A stretch of DNA of 64,000 nucleotides from Anaerolineae bacterium (GTDB lineage: Bacteria; Chloroflexota; Anaerolineae; Aggregatilineales; Phototrophicaceae): assembly GCA_022841825.1 (NCBI GenBank), contig JALHQT010000001.1, positions 930,001 to 994,000 on the forward strand, written 5' to 3'. The notes beneath the pieces are model-generated. The model had not been told where the DNA came from and searched no databases. It was given only the letters and a program-made list of their open reading frames with translations. Positions within the stretch are counted from its first letter, which is position 1; each line of letters starts with the position of its first letter. The position numbers and the translations under genes are program-made. Positions 35,714-43,320 of this stretch are shown in pieces.

Positions 35714-37146
35714 GGATGAACCTGCTCCCGTGCCATGACCAGCGGCAGCTTGACCACAAACGTGCTGCCATTCCCCAGGCTGCTTTCCAGGGCAATGCTG
35801 CCGCCGTGTGCGTGCACTGCTTGCCGTGCAATACTCAACCCCAAGCCTGTACCAGGGATCACCTCGGCATTTCGACCGCGATGAAATGGTTCAAACAAAC
35901 GAAATTGATCTTCCGGTGGGATGCCAATGCCCTGATCGCGTATCTCGATCTGGACGAACTGACGAGCCACAGACAGATGAATATCGACTTCGCTCCCAGG
36001 AGATGAATACTTGATAGCATTGCTGATCAGGTTGGTTAGTGCCTGACGCAGCAGCCTGCGATCCACCGATGCCTGTACCATCGCCGTTGGGCAGTTGAAA
36101 TTGATTCGATGGGTCTTGTGATAGTTGAGCTGAAATTCCTCGACAATGCTGCGCACGTAGGTCAGAAGGTCGATGAGTTCTGGCATAAATTCGTCCGCCA
36201 TACGTTCCGCCCGGCTGACGGTCATCACATCACTGACCAGGTCGGTCAGATGTTCGACTTGCGCGCGAATGCTGTCGAGGTACTGCGCGCGTTCCTCTGC
36301 GCTCGCCTTCTCCCCGTATTGATGCAGCATGTCATACGACAAGCGGATGAGCGCCAGCGGCGTGCGCAGTTCGTGCGACATCATCGTAAGAAAGCGGTCT
36401 TTCAGTTCGCGCAGCTCGCGCTCTTTATCCAGCGCGACCTTAATCCGTTCTTTCTCGATCTGCTCCGCGTCCAGCAGCTTACGCAGCGTGATATCGTGCT
36501 GTACGCCCACAATGTGGGTCAGTTCGTGGGCATCATCGTATATCGGCGAAAACCGCAGTTCAGACCAAAACAGCGCCCCGTCCTTGCGCTCGCATTCGAC
36601 AACCTCGACCGCGTCATGCCCATGTGTCAGGGCGTCATCAAGCCGCATATTCGCGTCCAGATGTGGGTTGCACTCGTACAGAAAGCGCGCACCGCGGTCG
36701 ATCACTTCCCATGCGGCATAGCCGGTCATCGCCTCGAACGCCGGGTTGACGTAGATCAGCGGTCTATCCGGATGCAGCGCGTCAATAATCATGATTCCCG
36801 AAGCACTGGCTTCTATCGCTTTGTTGCGCAGCAGAATCGCGGTTTGTGCGAGTTTTCGGTCGGTCACATCGCGCAGAGAAGCCAGGTAGCCGCGCGAGCC
36901 TTCCCATTCGATTTCGACCACCCGCATTTCCGCGCTGATGATTTGACCCTGGCGTAAAATGTCGATCTCGGTGGTTTCCCCGCTTCCTATCGGAAATCCA
37001 AAGAGGGTGCCGATAAGTTCGCTCGCGACCTTTCCGAACATCATCTCTGCCGCGGGATTGCAGAAACGTATCTTTCCACTGTGGTCGATGACGAGGATGC
37101 CATCAGCATTTCGGTGGATGATTGTGAGCAGCGTATCCGTTAACAT
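35710..37146 (-). CDS. PAS-PAS sensor histidine kinase
   Basis: This 478-residue soluble kinase has no membrane segment. PAS 1 covers about residues 5-95 (NADGILVIDHSGKIRFCNPAA) and PAS 2 about 108-225 (GIMIIDALHPDRPLIYVNPAF, ending in a PAC-like GVQHDITLRK). A coiled linker leads to the dimerisation domain with phospho-acceptor His258 in TMMSHELRTPLALIR. The ATPase domain has NLISNAIKYSSPG (N box), IRDQGIGIPPEDQFRLFEPF and GTGLGLSIARQAV. Its start is 9 nt after the kaiC-like stop and its end overlaps the TIR gene start, so it is the likely clock-output kinase, by position analogous to SasA. Unlike SasA it has no thioredoxin-like KaiB fold. No response regulator is in the operon. Confidence 0.93.
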   Translation of the reverse strand: MLTDTLLTIIHRNADGILVIDHSGKIRFCNPAAEMMFGKVASELIGTLFGFPIGSGETTEIDILRQGQIISAEMRVVEIEWEGSRGYLASLRDVTDRKLAQTAILLRNKAIEASASGIMIIDALHPDRPLIYVNPAFEAMTGYAAWEVIDRGARFLYECNPHLDANMRLDDALTHGHDAVEVVECERKDGALFWSELRFSPIYDDAHELTHIVGVQHDITLRKLLDAEQIEKERIKVALDKERELRELKDRFLTMMSHELRTPLALIRLSYDMLHQYGEKASAEERAQYLDSIRAQVEHLTDLVSDVMTVSRAERMADEFMPELIDLLTYVRSIVEEFQLNYHKTHRINFNCPTAMVQASVDRRLLRQALTNLISNAIKYSSPGSEVDIHLSVARQFVQIEIRDQGIGIPPEDQFRLFEPFHRGRNAEVIPGTGLGLSIARQAVHAHGGSIALESSLGNGSTFVVKLPLVMAREQVHP

Positions 37147-37155
37147 ACGATTCGA

Positions 37156-38667
37156 CTACGGTTGGTCGTCTCCATCAAAGAGATCGCGCATACGGTCGAT
37201 CTCACTCGGCTGAACATACATGAATGTACCGGACAAAATGCCGGTGACATCGCGGAATGGACGTCCAATGTGCATCCCACTCGAGTCGATACGAAACTCG
37301 CGGATGTCCTTATCATGCATAGAGCCGCGCATCTTCAGGACCGTCAATCCTCGCCGCATCTCTCCATAGATTTCGACATACCGCAGGAGGATGATTGAAT
37401 CGGTGATCGTCGAGATATGCGCTTCGGTTGTCGATGAGCCGCCCAGCAGATTCGGGGTCGTCGCGGTAAACAAACCCGCGACCTCCTTGTGCTTGATGAA
37501 GCTGGTCAAGCCAATCACAAACTCGCGAAACCCTTTGATGGTCGAGACACGCTCCAAGGCGGAGAGGCTGTCAATCGCTACCCGCTGCGGCTTGAATTCC
37601 TCGATAATCCGCTCCATCTCGATCAGGTGGTCTTCTAAGCCAGCAACCTCCGGGTAGACGCAGTGGACATACAGCTTGCCCTCGCGCTCCATCTTCTCGA
37701 AGTCGTATCCCCAACCGGTCGCATTGCGGAACAACTGGTCGCGGCTCTCTTCAAAAGCGAACAGCAGGCAGCGCTCGTTGTTCGCGTAGCCTCCCGAAAT
37801 GAACATGGTCGAGACCAGCGTCTTCCCTGTCCCTGTCGCGCCGGAGATCAGAATGACCGAGTCACGAAAGAAGCCACCGCCGCACATCTGATCGAGCAGA
37901 TCATTCCCGCTGGTAATGCGCACGCTGGACGAACGCTGTTTGAGTTCGAGCGCAGACAGAGGGATGACGACAATGCCCCTGCCTGGGATGACCGTGAGCG
38001 GAAATTCGCCTTTGCGATGCATCGCGCCGCGAAATTTCAGGATTTCGACGGTGCGGCGACGCTTTTCGCCCTCCAGTACGTTGCGGAGAATCACCACGTT
38101 GTCCGCGACAAATTCTTCAATGCCGTAGCGTGCTACCGGACCATACTCGTCCGACCGCTCCGCCGTCATGACCGCCGTGACTCGCAGCCGCTTGAGTGCC
38201 GACGCGATCCGAAACAGCTCATTGCGAATGGTCGTGGTATCGGGGAACATTGTGAAGACCGCGCCGAGCGAGTCCAGCGACACACGTACCGCCCGAATAT
38301 CACCGACAGCATGTCGAATGCGCGCGATCAACGCATCGAGATCGTATTCGCCGCTGAACACCGCTTCTTCCGACCCGCGCGAAGCATCGACAAAACGCCA
38401 CTTGCCCACAGTCTCCCACTGAGCGATATCCCAACCGAAGCCAAGCATATTTGCGCGGATGTCTTCGACGTTTTCCTCAAACGTGACGAACACCCCCGTC
38501 TCGCCATGCTTCAGGATGCCTTCAGCCAGAAACTGGCAGGCAAAGACCGTTTTTGCCGTCCCTGCGGTCCCACTAATGAGCGTAGTCCGCCCGAACGGCA
38601 GCCCGCCCTGGGCAACGTGGTCAAAACCGGCAATCCCAGTCGATAACTTCTGCAACTCAACTACCAT
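37156..38667 (-). CDS. kaiC: KaiC-like circadian clock ATPase/autokinase
   Basis: The ATG at 38667 follows GAGGA and gives 503 residues, close to cyanobacterial KaiC (519), with two RecA-type domains. CI has Walker A GTAGTAKT (33-40) and the catalytic Glu pair in VTFEEN (64-65). CII has Walker A GATGTGKT (276-283) and FAFEES (306-307). The CII phosphorylation segment TTEAHISTITD keeps the Ser-Thr acceptor pair (Ser419, Thr420) and the Thr five residues before the Ser (Thr414), as in Synechococcus S431/T432/T426. RYVEIYGEMRRGLTVLKMRGS is nearly identical to KaiC. The C-terminal PSEIDRMRDLF resembles the A-loop/KaiA-binding tail. kaiB lies 36 nt upstream and a histidine kinase gene 9 nt downstream. 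Confidence 0.95.
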   Translation of the reverse strand: MVVELQKLSTGIAGFDHVAQGGLPFGRTTLISGTAGTAKTVFACQFLAEGILKHGETGVFVTFEENVEDIRANMLGFGWDIAQWETVGKWRFVDASRGSEEAVFSGEYDLDALIARIRHAVGDIRAVRVSLDSLGAVFTMFPDTTTIRNELFRIASALKRLRVTAVMTAERSDEYGPVARYGIEEFVADNVVILRNVLEGEKRRRTVEILKFRGAMHRKGEFPLTVIPGRGIVVIPLSALELKQRSSSVRITSGNDLLDQMCGGGFFRDSVILISGATGTGKTLVSTMFISGGYANNERCLLFAFEESRDQLFRNATGWGYDFEKMEREGKLYVHCVYPEVAGLEDHLIEMERIIEEFKPQRVAIDSLSALERVSTIKGFREFVIGLTSFIKHKEVAGLFTATTPNLLGGSSTTEAHISTITDSIILLRYVEIYGEMRRGLTVLKMRGSMHDKDIREFRIDSSGMHIGRPFRDVTGILSGTFMYVQPSEIDRMRDLFDGDDQP

Positions 38668-38703
38668 TACATCCTCGCCCAAACAATAAATGAGGCAGGG
38701 TCG

Positions 38704-38994
38704 TTACAACACATCGCCACCTATCGAGATACTTAGCGCTTTCAAGACGGTTGCCTGGTCGGACAGATCGCCAATGATTCGGCGCTCCGGCTGCGGCTGC
38801 TCACGAACGAGCGTAGGCGTCGCCATGATTCGGGCGACCTCAGCGGCTTCCGGACGGCGCAGCACATCGACGATCTGGATCAGGCAGCGCCCAGCAAAGA
38901 ACGCCTCACCAATCTGGCGCAGGTTCTGAATGGCACGTTCCGACCGAGGATTCGCGCCCGCTACATATAAGGTCAATACGACCTGTTCATCCAT
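38704..38994 (-). CDS. kaiB: KaiB-like circadian clock protein
   Basis: This 96-residue protein is about the length of KaiB, with a strong match to its thioredoxin-like fold. VLTLYVAGANPRSERAIQNL is strand 1/helix 1, then LIQIVDVLRRPEAAE, MATPTLVRE (the cis-Pro loop) and RRIIGDLSD near the end. KaiB switches folds to bind the KaiC CI ring and sequester KaiA in cyanobacteria. It lies 21 nt after the PAS/KaiA-RsbU-like gene and 36 nt before kaiC, so the three are almost certainly co-transcribed. No good Shine-Dalgarno site is seen before the ATG at 38994. Confidence 0.95.
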   Translation of the reverse strand: MDEQVVLTLYVAGANPRSERAIQNLRQIGEAFFAGRCLIQIVDVLRRPEAAEVARIMATPTLVREQPQPERRIIGDLSDQATVLKALSISIGGDVL

Positions 38995-39015
38995 GAAAGT
39001 CTGTTCGCGCCCGTT

Positions 39016-39879
39016 CTAAATTCCACGTTGCTCTAAGTCCGCCAATATCATATCGCGGTAATACGCAGCAAGGTAGCCCATGATCTCTATCAGAAGCAGG
39101 CGTCCTTCTTCCAGATACACCTGCATACGAGCTGCCGAGTACTGTTTGGCGCGAACGGACTCCATCGCCCGGGTATGCAGCCCAATCACATCACGCGGAC
39201 CCGCTGTCTGCGTGCCCAGTCCCTTTGCCAGCACCCTCGCCTGAGACTGCAAATCGTTGGTTCCCTTGAACAAGCGGCGCTCGAAGGCTTTTTCCAGCAG
39301 CAACTGGTACTGGCTGTCCAGGTCCGAAGGAACCAGCTCTCGCTCGGTATCCGCCATTCGAGTGTCCGTGCTTTGTATGGCGGCAAACTCACGCGCCTGC
39401 TGGCGGGAAGCCACAGCACGGCGCTGCCGCCGTGCGCGCGCGCGTGCCGCAAGATGCTGCGTCGTAATGTCGATGTGGGAGATAACCAACCCTCGCTCGC
39501 TTTCGCTGCGCAGCGGAGTCACACGCATGAGGTACCAGCGCTCTTCCGTCGGCGAATGGCAGGGGTAGCGCTGCTCAAAAACGCTGCTGCCGTCGGCGAG
39601 CACTCGACGCATTCCGGCAACAGCCTTCTCTGCCAGAGTATCACCGTTCAACGCCGAGCGTTCCGTCACTTCGAGATAGTTGATGCCAACCCCCGTGTAC
39701 CTGAGGTCGGGGTCACCGTTCTCACGCGCGAAGCGATCCCATGCCTCGTTGACGACGAGGATGAACCCCGCCGGATTGACGACCGCGATGCGCGTTTGGA
39801 TCGAGTTCAGGATAGCTCGGCTGAGTGAGTCGTCGCTAGCCCGCTGACCCGACAGTGATGTGGACACATGTCCGTTCAC
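39016..39879 (-). CDS. PAS protein with C-terminal KaiA/RsbU-type four-helix domain
   Basis: This 287-residue protein starts at a GTG (39879) with AAGGGG 6 nt upstream. Residues about 19-140 form a PAS domain (ILNSIQTRIAVVNPAGFILV, then EERWYLMRVTPL and GLVISHIDITTQ). An Arg/Ala-rich linker follows (about 141-187, RARARRQRRAVASRQQ). Residues about 188-280 are helical and match the RsbU N-terminal pattern: QYQLLLEKAF, LAKGLGTQTAGPRDVIGLH, EEGRLLLIEIMGYLAAYYRDM. That fold belongs to the KaiA/RsbU structural superfamily. It is the first gene of the kaiB-kaiC operon. A KaiA-like regulator of the KaiC-like protein is therefore a reasonable hypothesis, with PAS replacing the KaiA pseudo-receiver. 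No RsbU phosphatase domain is present. Confidence 0.82.
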   Translation of the reverse strand: MNGHVSTSLSGQRASDDSLSRAILNSIQTRIAVVNPAGFILVVNEAWDRFARENGDPDLRYTGVGINYLEVTERSALNGDTLAEKAVAGMRRVLADGSSVFEQRYPCHSPTEERWYLMRVTPLRSESERGLVISHIDITTQHLAARARARRQRRAVASRQQAREFAAIQSTDTRMADTERELVPSDLDSQYQLLLEKAFERRLFKGTNDLQSQARVLAKGLGTQTAGPRDVIGLHTRAMESVRAKQYSAARMQVYLEEGRLLLIEIMGYLAAYYRDMILADLEQRGI

Positions 39880-39928
39880 AGACCGCCCCTTCTAAGCTGG
39901 CGTGGAGTATAGCACTCCGCGCCTGAGT

Positions 39929-40900
39929 TCACTGTGACCACTGCGTCGGCTTGCGGTCCCATCGGTGCAGTTTAAGCTTTGCCAGCAGATCAGCGGGTAG
40001 CGCGCGTCCATCGCCGGCAGCAATGTTGGCTTCCACATGATGCAGTTTGCGCATTCCGGGAATGATCGTACTGACAGTCGGATGCGCCAGGATGAAGCGA
40101 AGCGCCAGTTCGGGCATCGTCATCTCGTCTGGAATGAGCGGACGCAGCGCTTCGGCACGGTCCACCGAGGCGTGAAGGTTTTCGGGCACGAAATAGCTGT
40201 TGCGCCAATCGCCTTCAGGAAACTTCGTCTCTTTGGTCAGTGTGCCAGTCAGCGTCCCTTCGTCGAAAGGCACCCGCGCGATAATGGCGACCTTGAGCGC
40301 GTCCGCCAGCGGGAAGAGATGATCTTCCGGGTTCTGATCAAAGATGTTATAGATGACCTGTACCGCATCAATCATGCCAGTCTTGAGCGTCTCAAGGCAG
40401 TTGTCCGGTTCCCATCGATTGACGCTCACACCCCACGCCTGAACTTTGCCCGCATGCTTCAAATCCTCGCAGGTACGCTGCCAGCGGTCGTCCGAAGCCC
40501 AGTCGTCTTCCCAGACATGGAACTGCATCAAGTCGAGCGAATCAGTGCGCAGGTTTCGCAGGCTGGTATCGACCATTTCGCGAATGTAATCTGACGGAAA
40601 TACATCATCCAGCGCCGCGCCACGTCGCGAGGGCCATTTGCGGTTCTTGGGCGGGATTTTCGTCGCCACATAGAGCTTCGTCCCGGGATTCTGACTGAGA
40701 AGCTGTCCCAACAAACGTTCGCTGTGCCCTTCCCCATAAGCAAACGCGGTATCGAAGAAGTTACAGCCGAGCTCGACCGATTTTTGCAGAGAGGTCATCG
40801 ACTCAGCATCTTCAGATCCTGTCCACCCCCCCATTCCCCACATACCATACCCCATCTCCGCGACCTGCCAGCCTGTGCGCCCGAATGTGCGATACCGCAT
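39929..40900 (-). CDS. Aldo/keto reductase
   Basis: The ATG at 40900 follows GGAGAGGG and starts the standard MRYRTFGRTGWQVAEMGYGMW; an in-frame start at 41014 is not needed. The 323-residue TIM barrel has FFDTAFAYGEGHSERLLG with the catalytic Asp and Tyr, KLYVATKIPPKNRKW with the catalytic Lys, and LDLMQFHVWEDDW with the fourth tetrad residue His. NADPH binding is suggested by STIIPGMRKLHHVEANI. It would reduce an aldehyde or ketone; the substrate is unknown. It lies 49 nt upstream of the Kai-like operon on the same strand, so read-through into that operon is possible. Confidence 0.92.
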   Translation of the reverse strand: MRYRTFGRTGWQVAEMGYGMWGMGGWTGSEDAESMTSLQKSVELGCNFFDTAFAYGEGHSERLLGQLLSQNPGTKLYVATKIPPKNRKWPSRRGAALDDVFPSDYIREMVDTSLRNLRTDSLDLMQFHVWEDDWASDDRWQRTCEDLKHAGKVQAWGVSVNRWEPDNCLETLKTGMIDAVQVIYNIFDQNPEDHLFPLADALKVAIIARVPFDEGTLTGTLTKETKFPEGDWRNSYFVPENLHASVDRAEALRPLIPDEMTMPELALRFILAHPTVSTIIPGMRKLHHVEANIAAGDGRALPADLLAKLKLHRWDRKPTQWSQ

Positions 40901-41061
40901 GATTCCCTCTCCAACGCCTGCATGATCAACCTGCGGCAAGTATAGCGCAATCCTTGGCATCAGATGCCTCCACAACTGAACCCTTAACGCCCCCCATCTT
41001 GACCGGTTCGCCATTTCGGCATACGATACCTAGAGAATAGAGGTATGACCACGAGGCGACT

Positions 41062-42021
41062 ATGCAGCGTTTGTTCAGCGTCCAACACCATCACCCACAC
41101 ACGCATCCCAAGATTGACCAGCTCATGACCGCTGTGCGTGCGGGGGTGGTCATCACGGAAGAAAAGCTGCTGCTGCTCGTCGCGGCATTGATTGCAGGGG
41201 GTCATGTCCTGATGGAAGACGTACCAGGCGTGGGCAAGACACTGGTTGCAAAAGCACTCGCTCATGCCATCGGCGGCAGCTTCAAGCGCGTGCAGTGTAC
41301 GCCCGACCTGCTTCCATCTGATGTGACGGGCGGCGCGATCTACAACCAGCGCGAAGGCGTATTCGAATTTGTGCCCGGTCCGTTGTTTGCCAACGTCGTG
41401 CTCGTGGATGAGATCAACCGCGCTAGCCCGCGCACCCAGAGCAGCCTGCTGGAATGCATGGCAGAAGCACAGGTGACAACAGATGGCGTCACCCGCACCC
41501 TGGAAAAGCCATTCTTTCTGATCGCGACCCAGAATCCGGTCGAAATGGCGGGGACTTATCCGCTGCCAGAGGCACAGCTTGATCGATTCCTGATCGCCCT
41601 CAGTCTCGGGTATCCGTCGTTTGAAGACGAGTTGGACATCCTCGAGCGCGAAGAACGCGGCGACTCGCTCGACGATGTCCCGGCTGCCGTCAGACCAGAG
41701 GACATCCGCGATTTACAGCGTGCCGCACTTCAGGTGGATGTTGTGCGCAGCCTCAAGGAGTATATCGTGCGCGTCGTCCAGGAAACCCGCGCGCACCCGG
41801 ACGCGCTGTTGGGCGTCAGCCCGCGCGGGGGCACCTCGCTTCAGCGCTGTGCCCAGGCGCTGGCGCTCATCGCCGGGCGCAGCTTCGTGACGCCCGACGA
41901 CATCAAGCGTGCCGCCCAGGCATGCCTGCCACATCGCCTGCTCGCGCATGACCGCCAGCCGGAGACAGGTGCGCAAATCGTGGATGACGTGCTGAAAAAG
42001 ACCCGGGTCCCGCTCGATTGA
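41062..42021 (+). CDS. MoxR-family AAA+ ATPase
   Basis: The protein has 319 residues. The Walker A is EDVPGVGKTLVAKALAHA, Walker B is VVLVDEINRASPRTQSSLLE, the sensor 1 region is FFLIATQNPVEMAGTYPLPEAQLDRFL, and sensor 2 is in SPRGGTSLQRCAQALA. MoxR ATPases act as chaperones that activate or assemble extracytoplasmic complexes. The ATG has GAGGCG upstream. It heads the conserved MoxR-DUF58-transglutaminase trio, 15 nt before the DUF58 gene, and is probably their ATP-driven maturation factor. Confidence 0.95.
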   Translation: MQRLFSVQHHHPHTHPKIDQLMTAVRAGVVITEEKLLLLVAALIAGGHVLMEDVPGVGKTLVAKALAHAIGGSFKRVQCTPDLLPSDVTGGAIYNQREGVFEFVPGPLFANVVLVDEINRASPRTQSSLLECMAEAQVTTDGVTRTLEKPFFLIATQNPVEMAGTYPLPEAQLDRFLIALSLGYPSFEDELDILEREERGDSLDDVPAAVRPEDIRDLQRAALQVDVVRSLKEYIVRVVQETRAHPDALLGVSPRGGTSLQRCAQALALIAGRSFVTPDDIKRAAQACLPHRLLAHDRQPETGAQIVDDVLKKTRVPLD

Positions 42022-42036
42022 GCGAAGCTGGCAACC

Positions 42037-43320
42037 ATGAAACCAACGACCAAGCCAACCGCGCGCGCAGGCACCCTGCTCGTCGCAGCACTCGTGCTCT
42101 ACTTCTTTGCAAATCAGACGCAGGTCGGTTGGCTGTACGTCATGGCAGCAGTCATGGGAGGCTGCGTCCTGGCAGCCGCCTGGCTCAACCGCGCCATGCT
42201 GCGCTCCGTCATGGCGAGCAGAAGCATTCGCCTCACCACCCCAGCCGCATTTCCTGGTGCGAAAGGCGCGACGGCGCGCATTGCCGATGCCATACACGAA
42301 GGGGACAGGGTTGAAGTCATGCTTCGGCTGCGCGCTGGCAAGTCTACCGCACAGGTCACGCTCACCGAGGTATGCCCACTCACAAGTGATGCGCAACTGC
42401 GAACGCAGGCACTCTACATTCCAATGTTGTCACGCAGCGCCATCATTGAGCATAGTTACGATGTCGATGTGACTCAGCGCGGCATCCACCGATTCGATCC
42501 GCTCAAGGCAACATCGCACGCACCCTTCGGGATATTCGCGCGGCAGGGCACCATCACCGCAGACGCCGCACTGCTCGTGTATCCGGAAGTTCGCCCGCTG
42601 CGCAGGCTGGAATTGCTGGATCGCCGCCAAACGCTCCAGCAGCTGCGCGCACGCGCCGGGCACGGCAGCGAGATCATCGGTACCCGCCCCTACCGCCCAG
42701 GCGACTCGCCGCGCCACATCCATTGGCGGAGTTCCGCGCGGCAGCAGAGCCTCATCAGCAAGGAATTTGCGGACGATGCGCAGCCCGCGCTGCTTCTCAC
42801 ACTCGATTGTTTCGCACATCCCTACCCCACGGCGACCGCGTTTGAGACCAGCGTCAAAATCGCAACAGCAGTAGGTGAATACGCACTGCGCAGCGGCTAT
42901 CGTGTGGAGCTTTTGGCGAACGAGCATACCGACCCCAAAGCAGCCCACATGCCGCACGAGGAAACCTGGCACACACTGCTGGAGCGACTTGCCCGTGTGC
43001 TGCCACGCGGCACACAACACCTCGCCGATCTGCTGCAAAAACCGTCGCAGGCGCAGGTTGCCGCCGTTCTGCCGTATCCCGACCTCACCTGCGCTGCGCA
43101 TCTGAGCAGGCTGCGCGCCGCTGGCATCCAGGTATTGGCAATCGTCGTCAGTGACGCACAAGACGAAGACTGTGCGGCAGTTGCCGCCCGCCTGCGAAGC
43201 GCGGGCGTGGACACACGGATCGTTCAACCGGGTGACGACTGGGAGAACACCCTCGCCGCATCGGCAGCCTATCCAACAGCCTCCAAAGCGAACACCCGGG
43301 CAGAGATCGCAGCCCCATGA
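42037..43320 (+). CDS. DUF58 domain protein (MoxR partner)
   Basis: This 427-residue protein has two membrane segments at the N-terminus (TLLVAALVLYFFANQT and LYVMAAVMGGCVLAAAWL), then a beta-rich region. The DUF58 signature appears as GTRPYRPGDSPRHIHWRSSAR near residue 216, followed by a von Willebrand A-like segment (PALLLTLDCFAHPYPTATAFETS). DUF58 proteins occur with MoxR and transglutaminase-like proteins and are thought to serve cell-surface assembly. Its stop overlaps the next start (ATGA, 43317-43320), indicating coupled translation. Confidence 0.92.
   Translation: MKPTTKPTARAGTLLVAALVLYFFANQTQVGWLYVMAAVMGGCVLAAAWLNRAMLRSVMASRSIRLTTPAAFPGAKGATARIADAIHEGDRVEVMLRLRAGKSTAQVTLTEVCPLTSDAQLRTQALYIPMLSRSAIIEHSYDVDVTQRGIHRFDPLKATSHAPFGIFARQGTITADAALLVYPEVRPLRRLELLDRRQTLQQLRARAGHGSEIIGTRPYRPGDSPRHIHWRSSARQQSLISKEFADDAQPALLLTLDCFAHPYPTATAFETSVKIATAVGEYALRSGYRVELLANEHTDPKAAHMPHEETWHTLLERLARVLPRGTQHLADLLQKPSQAQVAAVLPYPDLTCAAHLSRLRAAGIQVLAIVVSDAQDEDCAAVAARLRSAGVDTRIVQPGDDWENTLAASAAYPTASKANTRAEIAAP

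Noticed and set aside
39016-39879. Calling this gene kaiA outright
   Set aside because: Only the C-terminal helical domain fits the KaiA/RsbU superfamily; the N-terminus is PAS, not the KaiA pseudo-receiver, and RsbU-like membership is the closer sequence match.
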